From Aptenodytes patagonicus (taxonomy: Eukaryota > Chordata > Aves > Sphenisciformes > Spheniscidae): 64,000 nt of DNA. The notes under the pieces are model-generated. The model made no database searches, was not told where the DNA came from, and saw only the letters and a list, made by a program, of their open reading frames with translations. This document shows positions 1-9,276 of this stretch, piece by piece. Both the position numbers and the translations under genes were made by a program. Each line of letters starts with the position of its first letter. Position 1 is the stretch's first letter. The DNA lies in the NCBI RefSeq assembly GCF_965638725.1, contig NW_027472023.1, forward strand, positions 124,001 through 188,000. Direction: 5' to 3'.

Positions 1-1395
1 GGGCGCAGTCCCAGGGGGTCCCGATCCCAGGCTTGCTCTGGCCCTGTGTGGGGGTTAGGGGATGTGCGAGGCTGGGAGCTCATGGCTGAGGCTCGCGGGT
101 CTTTGGGGCCGTCATCAGGGTCTCTGCAGCTGGTCAGAGCATGGGCTCAGTTGCGCTGTTGGGGTCGGTTCAGGTTGGGGGTGCTGGGGCTGTGGTGCCG
201 CTCGCAGTCAGGGATGAGCGAGGGGGGAGTTTCGGGGATGGGTTAATAGGGGTAATAAGGGCTTCCGCCTTTGGGGTCCAACTTTGCCTCTGAGCCCAAA
301 CAGCCCCCGGGTGGCCGTGGTGTTAGCAACTTAGTCGTAATTGCTTTCAAACGAGATGAAGCTAAACGAGGAGCATTTAGGAAAACCTCTACAAGAGCTG
401 ACATGGGTGCAAACGTTTGTAAAAAGGACGTGGGTTAAGGAATGGGAGAAGAAAGCGTATTTTAGTCTACTTGCACCAAGACTAAATGGGAAAGGTCTCT
501 CTCTGCCGCCTATATTAAATTTCCTGCTAAGCGCAGGGGAGAAAACGTCTACATGGAATTAATACATGCATTTCGTTGCTGACAACAGTCAACCATCCTT
601 TAACGAATCTACCTTCTTAGAGACGATCTTAATAGTCAGAGGGGCAAGACAGTTACCCTCTTCTATCCTGAAGAGAAGGTACCCAGGGAAGATACTTGCC
701 TCAGTAGACAGAAACGTCTCCCAGCCGGGAACGGATGCTTCATGATGTTATTGAAATTATTACTTTCTTTTCAAAAGTAAAGACAGTCAGAAAGTGACAA
801 CGTAGAGTTGAATGGAATACGGGAAATGTCTGTATATATAAGCGTATATATAAGAGGGGAGGGAGAGAGGGAGAGAGAGAGAGAGTTTGTATTCTCAGAG
901 GAGTTTTAACATTACATTTAAGCATCACTGTGAAGCATCGCTCATGTTTTTTTTCTCATGGCCGAAGACTCTGACCCTTTGTCAAGAATTTTTCTTTCCC
1001 GCTGGGCTACTTCACTCAGCTCTTCAGGAGCAGCTTCCCGCTAAGGATTAAAGCAAGATGAACCTTCCCCCTAGAGGCTGTGATAGATCCTGCAGCAGCA
1101 TTTGCTAAAGAAAATGTGAGTTGTGAGAAATAGAGTGATGACTCTTTTGGCAATAATGCAAGAAATGGACCTTTCAGGACGGTGTAAAGGTAATGAGGCC
1201 ACTCAGAACTGTTGCAGGGCAAATTTGCCGTTGTGTATTTTAATGGAAGCACATGAAGTCTTGTACCTTCTGGGATCGTGTGGCTGTGTTGGGGCAGTGC
1301 TTAGGGCACTGTGAATGAATCCAAACCCAATGTTTAACAGCCTGGAGGTTTTTTGAGCAAATCATGATGCAAGTGACACGCTCCCGTTCTGATCA
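1..1395. other. Unassigned segment, copy A
   Basis: I see no gene. The first 300 bases are GC-rich and the rest is AT-richer, with only short stop-bounded reading frames. Similarity to the following Polinton integrase piece starts at about 1,396. Part of this segment could be decayed Polinton or intron, but no motif supports either. Confidence 0.5.
830..886. repeat. TA and GA microsatellite, copy A
   Basis: Two TATATATAAG-type blocks are followed by a purine-only GA/GGGA run. The same tract is present in copies B and C. Confidence 0.85.
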
Positions 1396-1581
1396 TTCTG
1401 ATGTTAAAGGAAGTCTTTGACGGAAAGAATGAGCAAGCGCAAGTCTCAGAAATTACAGACTGACACGGACAAAGGATTCTTAAACCAGCCTTCAAAGAAG
1501 CTGCAAAAGGAGGGGAAGGTTCACCATTTTGTTACTAATAATGAAGCAAAATCCTCTGTCGGGGAGTGTCTTTACGGGATG
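1396..1581 (+). pseudogene. Polinton/Maverick integrase fragment, truncated by deletion (copy A)
   Basis: The reading frame at 1,417-1,580 carries the Polinton-type (retroviral-like rve) integrase segment: KLQTDTDKGFLN, then [12 protein letters not shown], then an ECLYGM stretch where intact members have the ERxxRTLKT helix. Polinton integrases catalyse strand transfer of the double-stranded DNA element. Only the middle of the core is left. The frame is cut at about 1,580 by the 3,292-bp deletion that fuses it to the 3' part of a CR1. It has no start or 3' part and cannot be functional. Copies B and C keep more of it. Confidence 0.7.
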
Positions 1582-1879
1582 TCGGTCTCTTCTCCCAAGT
1601 AAGAAGTGATAGGACAAGAGGAAACAGCCTCAGGTTGCGCCAGGGGAGGTTTAGATTGGACATGAGGAAGATTTTGTTTACAGAAAGAGTGGTTAAACAT
1701 TGGAACAGGCTGCCCAGGGAAGAGCTGGAGTCATCCTCTCCGGAGGTATTGAAAAGACGTGGAGGTGTGGCGCTTAGGGACATGGTTTAGTGGTGGACTT
1801 GGCAGTGTTAGGCTAATGGTTGGACTTGATGATCTTAAAGCTCCTTTGCAACCTAAATGACTCCATGATTCTATGATTC
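1580..1879 (+). mobile_element. CR1 LINE 3' end left by the deletion (copy A)
   Basis: This matches the last 300 bases of the longer CR1 at 21,526-24,860. It encodes the ORF2 C-terminus ([20 protein letters not shown]) and ends in the ATTCTATG-type 3' repeat at about 1,866-1,879. Its 5' part is lost at a junction with the Polinton integrase piece; the two sides share only the dinucleotide TG. Confidence 0.85.
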
Positions 1880-2474
1880 TCAGTGCGGCCAGCAGGTGGA
1901 GGGAGGTGATTCTGCCCCTCTACTCTGCTCTGGTGAGACCCCACCCGCAGTACCGTGTCCAGCTCTGGAGTCCTCAGTACAGGAAAGACATGGAGCTGTT
2001 GGAGCAGGTCCAGAGGAGGGCCACAAAAATGATCAGAGGGATGGAACACCTCTGCTATGAAGAAAGGCTGAGAGAATTGGGGCTGTTCAGCCTGGAGAAG
2101 AGGAGGCTCCGGGGAGACCTTATTGCAGCCTTTCAATACTGAAAGGGGGCTTATAAGAAAGATGGGGACAGGCTTTTTAGTAGGGCCTGCAGCGATAGGG
2201 CCAGGGGTAATGGTATTAAACTAAAAGAAGGTAGATTCAGACTAGGTATATGGAAGAAATTTTTTATGATGAGGGTGGTGAAACACTGGCACAGGTTGCC
2301 CGGAGAGGCTGTAGATGCCCCATCCCTGAAAACATTCAAGGTCAGGCTGGACGGGGCTTTGAGCAACCTGGTCTAGTTGAAGAAGTCCCTGCTCATTGCA
2401 GGGCGGGGTTGGACTAGATGACCTTTAAAGGTCCTTTCCAAGCCAAACCATTCTATGATTCGATGGTTCTATGA
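1880..2474 (+). mobile_element. Second CR1 3' fragment (copy A)
   Basis: Joined directly after the first CR1. It encodes the ORF2 C-terminus ([57 protein letters not shown]), then the 3' UTR, and ends in ATTCTATG-like repeats at about 2,450-2,474. Only the last 600 bases are present, the usual 5' truncation of CR1. Confidence 0.88.
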
Positions 2475-2826
2475 AAACAAACCTCTGCTACAGCACCAAT
2501 ATTGGGCCGGAAACTGGAAAAATACCCAACCAGGATACCACTGGGAAGAGCAAACCAAAGAAAGCCACGAAGTGGGCAAACTCATCATGGAAGGGTTTCC
2601 TGTGCTCAGTGCCACTGACTGGATTTAGTTTTCCCTGTGAATCCTTCCCAGTTCCCTTTCTATGTTCTTCTTCTGTGTCACCACTCCTTTTTGGGGAGGA
2701 AACAACTCCCCCCCTCAGCCTCCATCTTTTTTGGGGAAAGAGCTCCCCACCATGGCCCTCCACCCAGACTGTGGTGGGGGGAAGAACTCCCTTCCGTCGC
2801 ACTCCCTTGTAAATGCTCCCCCGGCC
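2475..2826. other. Unassigned segment before the DCTN2-like exon (copy A)
   Basis: The part at about 2,640-2,800 contains repeated TTTTTGGGGA blocks. It has a diverged inverted relative at 39,481-39,645 and may be the promoter flank of the captured DCTN2-like first exon that follows. No coding region is supported. Confidence 0.4.
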
Positions 2827-2862
2827 ACGTCTGACCCCAAGTATGGCGACCTGCCCGGCATT
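2827..2862 (+). pseudogene. Fragment like exon 1 of dynactin subunit 2 (p50), start codon lost (copy A)
   Basis: Twelve codons read (T)SDPKYGDLPGI and are followed immediately by a GTGAGT splice donor. Dynactin p50 (dynamitin) begins MADPKYADLPGIA in vertebrates. The reading frame and the match of a short exon with a donor suggest a captured first exon. Here ATG is ACG, so it cannot start translation. The following GC-rich sequence would be intron 1, soon cut by an ERV. The match is short and rests on my knowledge of the family, so it needs a search. Confidence 0.5.
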
Positions 2863-2929
2863 GTGAGTGCAGGGCCTGGCCAGGGACCGGGCCAGGGGGA
2901 TTCTGGAGGAAGCAGGACCTTGGGGGGAG

Positions 2930-3420
2930 CAGGTGCCTGGGGTACCTGGAAGGAGTGGGCTGTCTGGGGGGAACTGATGGGATCAGGAGGGTATGGGTGG
3001 GGGAGGTAAAGGGGTCGGGGGTGTTGGGAGAGAGCTAAGATGATGGGGGTGTCTGGGGAGAAGTGAAGGCAATGGAGGGTGTGCAGGGGGGAAGTGAGGA
3101 GATGGAGGGAGTCTGAGGGGAACTCAAAGGATTGGAGGTGTCTGGAGGGGGGAACTGAAGGGATCAGGGTCTTCTGAGGGGGTAACTGAGGGGATCGGGG
3201 TCTTGTGGGGGAAACTGAGGTGACCAGTGGCATTTAGGGGGCATTTGAGTAGATTGAAGACATCCGAGCGGGAGAGCTGGGATGCCTGGAAGGGTAACTG
3301 AGGGTATCGGGGCTGTCTGGGGGGAAGCAGAGGCATCTTTGGGGCTGAGGTTTCTGGGGTTAACTGAGGGGATCGGGGGCACTGAGTGGGTGACAGAGGG
3401 GATGAAGGGTACCCTGGGCA
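2930..3420. repeat. Degenerate G-rich minisatellite (copy A)
   Basis: Irregular repeats built on GGGGAACTGAGGGGATCGGG with spacing of roughly 30-40 bases, heavily strand-biased to G. The open frames across it on the minus strand (proline/serine-rich) are low-complexity by-products. Confidence 0.75.
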
Positions 3421-6250
3421 GGTCCTACAATATAGTGGGTATGGATCTTTTAAGACCCCAGACCGTTAGTACTCCATCGGGCACTTGGCGGCCAAACCAT
3501 CAGACCCAGAACTCCGTAGTCTCTATAGATGAAACACCAGCCAAGGGATCCACTACTTTTCTACTACAGGCCACACCTAAATTACCCAAAAATGCCTTGA
3601 CTCATGTATGACAATATGATATTAGCCCTGAAGCCACACTAGGCATAACTACTCTTACTCACGATTTATGACAATGGGGTGTTATTCAGAAAACTCACTC
3701 TCCGTGTAACTGCCCTGTGTGGCCTCTCTGTAAGCCTAACAGTACCGGGCGTTTGATGGTACATTATGGCAAACTGAATGAAAATACTGGACCCTTACCT
3801 GCTGCCGTCCCATCTATCACGGGTCTTCTTTTCATGATAGAGCAAGCAGCCCACCCTTGGGTGGCTGCCGTGGATGTAAAAGATACATTTTTCATGGTCC
3901 CATTACAACCTGAGGATCAAGAGAGCTTGGCTTTTACTGGGCATGGGATAAAGCATACTTCCACCCCATTACCCCAAGGATGCAAACATAGCCCTACATT
4001 GTCACATCAGGCTTTTATTAGCACGGGGCATTTTAATTGGAGGGGATTCCTCCAGTGAGGGCCGAAGAATGCGTGGTCACCTCCTAGCCCATCTGGAAGG
4101 TAAGGGGATTACCATCCCTGAAGCTAAATGACAGGGACCTAGCCAGCTGGTTCCCTTTTGACATATAACCTGGCAAGATGGCAGGCGATGTACTCCCCCT
4201 GATACCCTGCAGCAAATATCCCAGCTAAACTCACCCTCCAATAAGAAGGAGCTCCGACAAGGAATGCAGGATTCTGGCGAGACCATATTCCAGGGCTTAC
4301 TATAACTGCCCAACCCTCATACGATCTGTTGAAGAAGCACGCTACCTGGGAATGGACAATTACTCATAAAGAAGCGCTTTGTTTGTGAAGACACAATGTT
4401 TTAGAGTATCAGGCTATGGGCCCCGCAGTACCAGGGGCCCCCTTTAGCCTACATATAGGACTCGCAGAAAGACGGTATCAGTGGAGATGGTGGCAATGAG
4501 TTGGGCCCAATAAGGCCCAATTAACTCCCATAGGGTTTGGATCAAAGGGGTAGCAAGGTTCCCAGTCACGCTATTCACTCTGGGAAAAAAAATCACTACT
4601 GGCTACTTACCCAGCCCTACTAGATACTGAACCCATCACATCAGACACAGCCTTAGAAATTCAGACCCCGTTCCCTATCCTCAAAAGAATCAGAGAGTCT
4701 GCTCCCGTTCCTCAGGGAATGGCACACGCCAGTACAATTCAGGAAATGACAACGTACACAGCACGTCGCGACTGGGTCATGAGGGGAACAGGGCTTACAG
4801 GGAGCCTGACAGAGTACAGTATCCAATGGCAAAGGGGTGCCTTGTCACCCCTTGGTACGCTGCCCCCACCCATTCAACATGCACCACCCCCATCCGATTT
4901 ACAAGAGGATATCGAGGTGTGGTCTAGTGATGGCTTACAGATGGACCAGCTCACAGGGAAGTGGGAGGGAAGGGCTGCCCCCCTGCAGCCCTCAGACGGG
5001 ACATCCAAAACACAGGAGATAGAGGGATCAGCTCAATTGGCTGAGCTCCAGGTGGCAGTGCTAGCTGCTGGACGGGGTGCCGGCACAATATATACCGATT
5101 CCTGTGCGGTACGGGCTGGGGCCACTCAGTGGCTCCCATACTGGAAAGCTGAAGGATGGAAAACTGAAGAAAGTGAAGTCCGGGGAAAAGAACTAGGGGA
5201 AAAGCTATATTTAATAGCTCGAGCAAAGAAGAATGATGGGAATCTTCTTCGAATAGGGCACGTATCCACACATACGAAGGGCACAGATCTAGGAGCCAGA
5301 TGGAACCATGAAGCACATTGCTTTGCTTAAGAACCTAGAAAGAGCAATGCTACTGATCTTCCCCGTAACATATATACTCCCTCCACCTCTGATCGCATGA
5401 TGCTGGGCTGGTTACGTGACAGCTTAGGACTTATGGGTGGCCTGGATCTATCTCGACAAGTGGGCCCCCGAGGGTGGCCGATTTCTAAAGCACAATGCCA
5501 AGATTTTGTCGCTAGCTGCCCTTTTGTACATCGGCCTGAGCCAAATTTTTAGCTGGGCAACAGTGGGCCGACCTGAGAGATGGCAAATAGATTTCAAAGG
5601 ACCCCTACCCCAACCTCCAAGTAAATGGGAGTATATTTTAACCGGGGTAGGGATTATTAGCGTTCTAGGTATGGGCTACCCATGCCCTCATTTCACGGGC
5701 GGCCACATCACTCTACCAATGCAGTCCCTGCCTTAAACAATTGACGGACCATGACTGGCAGTCCGATCTGGAAAGCTTTTGATAGCAGCCACAGTGTACC
5801 TTCAACTTCAGGCAAAAAAGATCATCATCAATTATCTGTGGGACAAACCGTCCAGGTTAATCACCTGCAAAAAGGGAGTTTTCCTTGCATATTGCTAACA
5901 CACCTTCAAAGTGCCATGTGGAAGGTGCTTGACCACAAGCATCCCAAACTTGCTGGGGATGCTCAACACTGACCTTGAGCTTAATCTGGTATTTGGGCTC
6001 TGTACTGAACATCTCGTTTCCGAGCAGTGGATCTCCAAATCATCCGGTACCCAAAGGGAATGAAGCTGGTTTTGTGTTTTCTTTCAGGTTACCCCAACTG
6101 CAACATGGGCAACTGGGAACTCAGATTATCTGCCCGGGATCCTTGGTCCCACGCATAAAGAGGAATTTGAAAAACTCGCAACGAGGAATGGGCATATGTC
6201 ATAACAACTCACAACAGGGGGAAGTGAAGGGGAAAGTCAAATTGTAACAG
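3421..6250 (+). pseudogene. Endogenous retrovirus pol remnant (copy A)
   Basis: Reverse transcriptase is readable from about 3,609 (THSPCNCPVWPLCKPN, VAAVDVKDTFFMVPL, LPQGCKHSPTLSHQAF) through the thumb region. RNase H is at 4,960-5,330 (VWSSDGLQMDQLTGKW, GSAQLAELQVAVLAAG, TIYTDS, LRIGHVSTHTKGTD), and an integrase part is at 5,437-5,736 (RWQIDFKGPLPQ, WEYILTGVG). Stops at about 3,609, 3,669, 4,128, 4,163, 4,387, 4,498 and 4,551, plus frameshifts, make it dead. No LTR was recognised at either end. The last 500 bases are unassigned and could be an env relic. At about 6,046 a 10-bp stretch replaces 32 bp present in copy B. Confidence 0.8.
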
Positions 6251-6559
6251 AAAATAGAAGTGGACGTAGTTTAGTGCTGCTTAACACAGCATTAAAGTAT
6301 ATTCTGTTGGGGGATTGTCGGGATTACTAGCTTTGGTGGTTGTGTATGTATAGGTTCAGTTGATCTTGTAGCGAAACTGGTATGTGAGAGGATGGAACGA
6401 AGAAGAAGAGAGGACGAGAAATAAAATGGGTTGAAACAAATGGGTTTGGAAATGAAAAAAGATAAGATGTCATGAGCAACTGGGAAGAGCAGAGTTTAAA
6501 AAAAAAGGAACAAAGACGGGGTTATGTCTGGTAATTACAATAATGGGGAATGGCCTTAT
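6251..6559. other. AT-rich spacer, nothing recognised (copy A)
   Basis: AT-rich sequence with an A9 run near 6,498. No gene or repeat family recognised. The matching stretch in copy B is 29,253-29,567. Confidence 0.5.
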
Positions 6560-6592
6560 CCCAGCGATGGAATAGCAATCGCATTATTCAGT

Positions 6593-7016
6593 TTATGAAT
6601 AAATGAATAAATTCTGATGAGCTGCCGGGGAGCTCATCAAACAAAAGCTGTCTTTGCTGCGTGTCAGCCTAATTTTTTTACATCCACACCGTTCAACGAA
6701 ATCTTGTCTTGAGAGAACAGATGGCTGCGGAGGGGACTGAACAGTCCTCCTGCTCTGGGCCATCAGTGCTGAGCGTTGCCTCAACCCTCGAATGTTCCTG
6801 CTGCCCGGCTGGGTCTTTGTGGAGCAGCCCCGTGGAGAAGTGCGCGGACAGCGTGCAAGGGCTGTGATTGAGAGGCGGCTCAAGGAAGTTGCACGAGGGG
6901 TAGCAGTTTCTGCTCTGGCTTCTCAGTCGGTCCCCCAGCATAACATCCAGCTGGCTGAGAATAGAGGCCAGTGGGTAATTCACGAGACCCACGGCCTCAC
7001 CAGCTCTGAGGTTTGA
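6593..7016 (-). pseudogene. Polinton major-capsid-like protein fragment (copy A)
   Basis: Minus-strand frames read NYPLASILSQLDVMLGDRL, then SQSRNCYPS, and, after a shift, IRLTRSKDSFCLMS at about 6,620-6,665. This combination resembles the central part of Polinton major capsid proteins, where an asparagine-rich sheet and a tyrosine-proline motif precede a LLNxVDV...RxKDxFCLM segment. Frames change at least twice. Only a third of a typical capsid gene remains. Confidence 0.6.
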
Positions 7017-7079
7017 CTGTCAGCTTTTACAATCTTGCAGCAGAGGTACAGAAGGCTGTTGTTCGGATCTATGCAATCT

Positions 7080-7848
7080 TCCCCATTCCCAGCTATGAAA
7101 AAATACCGAGGCGCAGAGATGCAGCCCCACAGTCACCTTCCCAAAGCAAAATAAGGCATGCGTGTTCTGGCCAGTCTTTATTTCAATGCTGATTTTGCCA
7201 ACGTGCTGGCAGTTTACCGGCACGGTAGTGCGGCTTATCCTATGTCGCTGCCATGATCGCACCGTTATTCCCGCCCGTCAAAACCCAGCGCAATACAGAA
7301 CCGCAGAGCCCCCGATAAGCTGGTGCTCTACAAGATCCATGTGGCGATAGGGTGAGTTTAAACCCTCCAGTGATGGCTGCCACAAAGAGAAATTTCTTAG
7401 CAGCAACACCCGGAGAAGACCCCAAGATATGTGCCAGATCCCCAGTTGTAGAAAAAGTGTAAGGCTTTTGATCCGTTTTGAGCTTTGTTTTCCTTACGAC
7501 GGGGTCATAGGCCAGGCTCACTGCTGGAGAGTTGACAGCTGGAGCTTTGTGGTGGGGGTTAATGAGATGGATCATACCTCCCATCAACATGGAGAGGGAT
7601 GGATAATAGCCTTTCTGCAAAGGCTACTGCCCTGTCTCGCCCTGCAGCGCTATTTCAAAGATGGTGTCCTGCTTGATGCTATGCCAGCTCTGTGGGTACG
7701 GTGTTTGCACCAGCCCCACTGTCCACTTCCCGCAGAGTTCCAGGGGCCTCACCAGCTGTATGGGAATGTGCGAGCTGGTGTTTTGTGGGCAGAGTCTGGC
7801 ACCGCTGGCATTGCTGGGGAGCGCAATGTAGAAACCCCTGTCTGCCAT
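7080..7848 (-). pseudogene. Polinton structural-type protein next to integrase (copy A)
   Basis: An ATG at 7,848 starts MADRGFYIALPSNASGARLC, followed by NTSSHIPIQLVRPLELCGKW and VGLVQTPYPQSWHSI. This is the N-terminus of a short protein commonly found beside integrase in vertebrate Polintons. After a stop at about 7,624 the frame resumes with GYYPSLSMLMGGMIHLINPH and VSLAYDPVVRKTK. It ends near 7,100 with KISIEIKTGQNTHALFCFGK and VTVGLHL, like the C-terminus of that family. The protein is probably a minor capsid or penton-type component, but I cannot assign it firmly. Stops and frameshifts make it dead. Confidence 0.62.
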
Positions 7849-7929
7849 CCTTCTTCTTCCCCCACTCCACTGCCAGTCAGGAGATGTCCTGCACCTGGGA
7901 AGCTCCTACCCTAAATTTCTGGGGCCAGC

Positions 7930-8337
7930 CACGCCACTTCACCAGCAGCTGTTTCTTTCCTCCTTTCCCTTTTGCTGGATGATCTTCTCAATTTTGCAGG
8001 TCTTGTCCTTGTCAGGGTGCACTTTTTGAAGATCTTTGGGGTAAAACTTCCCCCCACTTGCTTCCCAACCATAGTCTCTTAAGCGGTACACAGGCATCTG
8101 TCCCCTTCTCACACTTTCCGCTACGATGAAAATGTCACCTGTGAACGTCTGTTCATAACCTTTCTCAAATCTCTTGGGTTTTTTTAGACACCCTGACGTG
8201 GTCTCCCTTTTGGAGCAGAGGCGCAGATCCTGTAGTTTCAAACACACCCCTATCTCCGGTTTTCCAAACTCTTGACGAGTCTGAAGTGTTCACGTCCACA
8301 GGCCTGGCTCTGACAGCTCTGGGGAAGCTCTGGTTAC
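7930..8337 (-). pseudogene. Polinton integrase C-terminus with chromodomain (copy A)
   Basis: On the minus strand the frame from about 8,247 reads RFEKGYEQTFTGDIFIVAES, VYRLRDYGWEASGGKFYPKD and LQKVHPDKDKTCKIEKIIQQ. This is the SH3-like tail and the start of the chromodomain of Polinton integrases. After a one-base shift near 7,955 the frame continues KKQLLVKWRGWPQKF, the conserved VKWxGWP core of the chromodomain. In intact elements this domain tethers the integrase to chromatin. The rve catalytic core is missing on this side. The frameshift and truncation inactivate it. Confidence 0.78.
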
Positions 8338-8342
8338 AACTC

Positions 8343-8947
8343 TGTGCTGGTTTTGGCTGGGATAGAGTTAAATTTCTTCACGGTACCTCCTATGGGGCTG
8401 TGTTTTGGATTAGTGCTGGAAAGAGTGTTGGTAACACAGGGATGTTTTCGTTATTGCTGAGCAGTGCTTACGCAGCATCGAGGCCTTTTCTGCTTCTCAC
8501 ACCAGCCCACCAGCGAACAGGCTGGGGGTGCACAAGAAGATGGGAGGGGGCACAGCCGGGACAGCTGACCCCAACTGACCAAAGGGCTATCCCCTACCAT
8601 ATGACGTCATGCTGAGCCATAAACCTGGGGGGGGGAGGTTGGCGCGGCGGGAGGCCGCTGCTCGGGGACTGGCTGGGCATCAGTCGGTTGGTGGTGAGCA
8701 ATTGTTTTCACTTGCATCACTTGTCTTTCTAGGGTTTTATTTCTCGCTCTTTGTTATCTTCTTTTCCATTACTATAGTAGTATTAGTATTATTACTACTG
8801 CTATATTTCAATTATTAAACTGTTTTTGTCTCAACCCCTGAGTTTTCTCACTCTTGCCCTTCCAATTCTCTTCCCCCATCCCGCTGCGGGGGGAGTGAGC
8901 GAGCGGCGGTGTGGTGCTTAGTTGCTGGCTGGGGTTAAACCACGACC
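8343..8947 (+). repeat. ERV-L 5' LTR (copy A)
   Basis: Starts TGTGCTGGTTTTGGCTGGGA and ends GGTTAAACCACGAC, just before the primer site. This is the widespread bird ERV-L type. It contains a TGACGTCA (CRE) site at about 8,601, a TATTAAA-like stretch near 8,815 and the G-rich 3' part. Confidence 0.85.
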
Positions 8948-8955
8948 GTCCTTTT

Positions 8956-8973
8956 TGGCACCCGACGTGGGGC
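8956..8973 (+). other. Primer-binding site, tRNA-Lys(1,2) type (copy A)
   Basis: TGGCACCCGACGTGGGGC lies 9 bases after the LTR and differs at two positions from the complement of the tRNA-Lys(1,2) 3' end. It would prime minus-strand DNA synthesis. Confidence 0.75.
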
Positions 8974-9276
8974 TCAAAGGCTTTGCGATAATAACGGAAT
9001 GACCAGAGCGCATTAGAAGGGATTTATATCTGCTAACAGTTGCGGGTCACGGTCTTGATGCATCTGTTCTCGATACTAGTTTATCTGATCTGCGCCATGC
9101 TGGGTTTTTTGCTGTACATGTTGAAGACTGGTGTTGGCTTTTGCAGTTTGCTGTGCTCTGTAGCGATTAGTGATGTTTTGCCTGGGAGATTTGTTATTAA
9201 AACAATGACCTTGAGCTTAATCTAGTATCTCTCATGGAGACAATTAACAGTTATACTTCTTCCTCTGAGAGGTTTT

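Larger units (their letters stand above)
6560..8337 (-). mobile_element. Polinton/Maverick fragment with three gene remnants (copy A)
   Basis: Reading on the minus strand there are, in order, an integrase 3' end with chromodomain, a structural-type protein and a major-capsid-like protein. Polintons are large self-synthesising DNA transposons related to dsDNA viruses and typically carry integrase, capsid proteins, ATPase, protease and protein-primed polymerase. Only about 1.8 kb is left here, and no terminal inverted repeats were identified. It is bounded by the ERV-L LTR at 8,343. Confidence 0.72.

Noticed and set aside
2715-3233. Minus-strand proline/serine-rich frame of 172 codons
   Set aside because: Translation of the G-rich minisatellite. 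Its repeated peptide units follow the DNA repeat and there is no start context or splice support.
3600-4560. APOBEC-like hypermutation of the ERV pol, because six of seven in-frame stops are TGA
   Set aside because: Some TGAs could derive from TGG, but the changed G is followed by C or other bases rather than the GG/GA context expected, and at least two sit where the family does not have Trp. Ordinary decay explains them.
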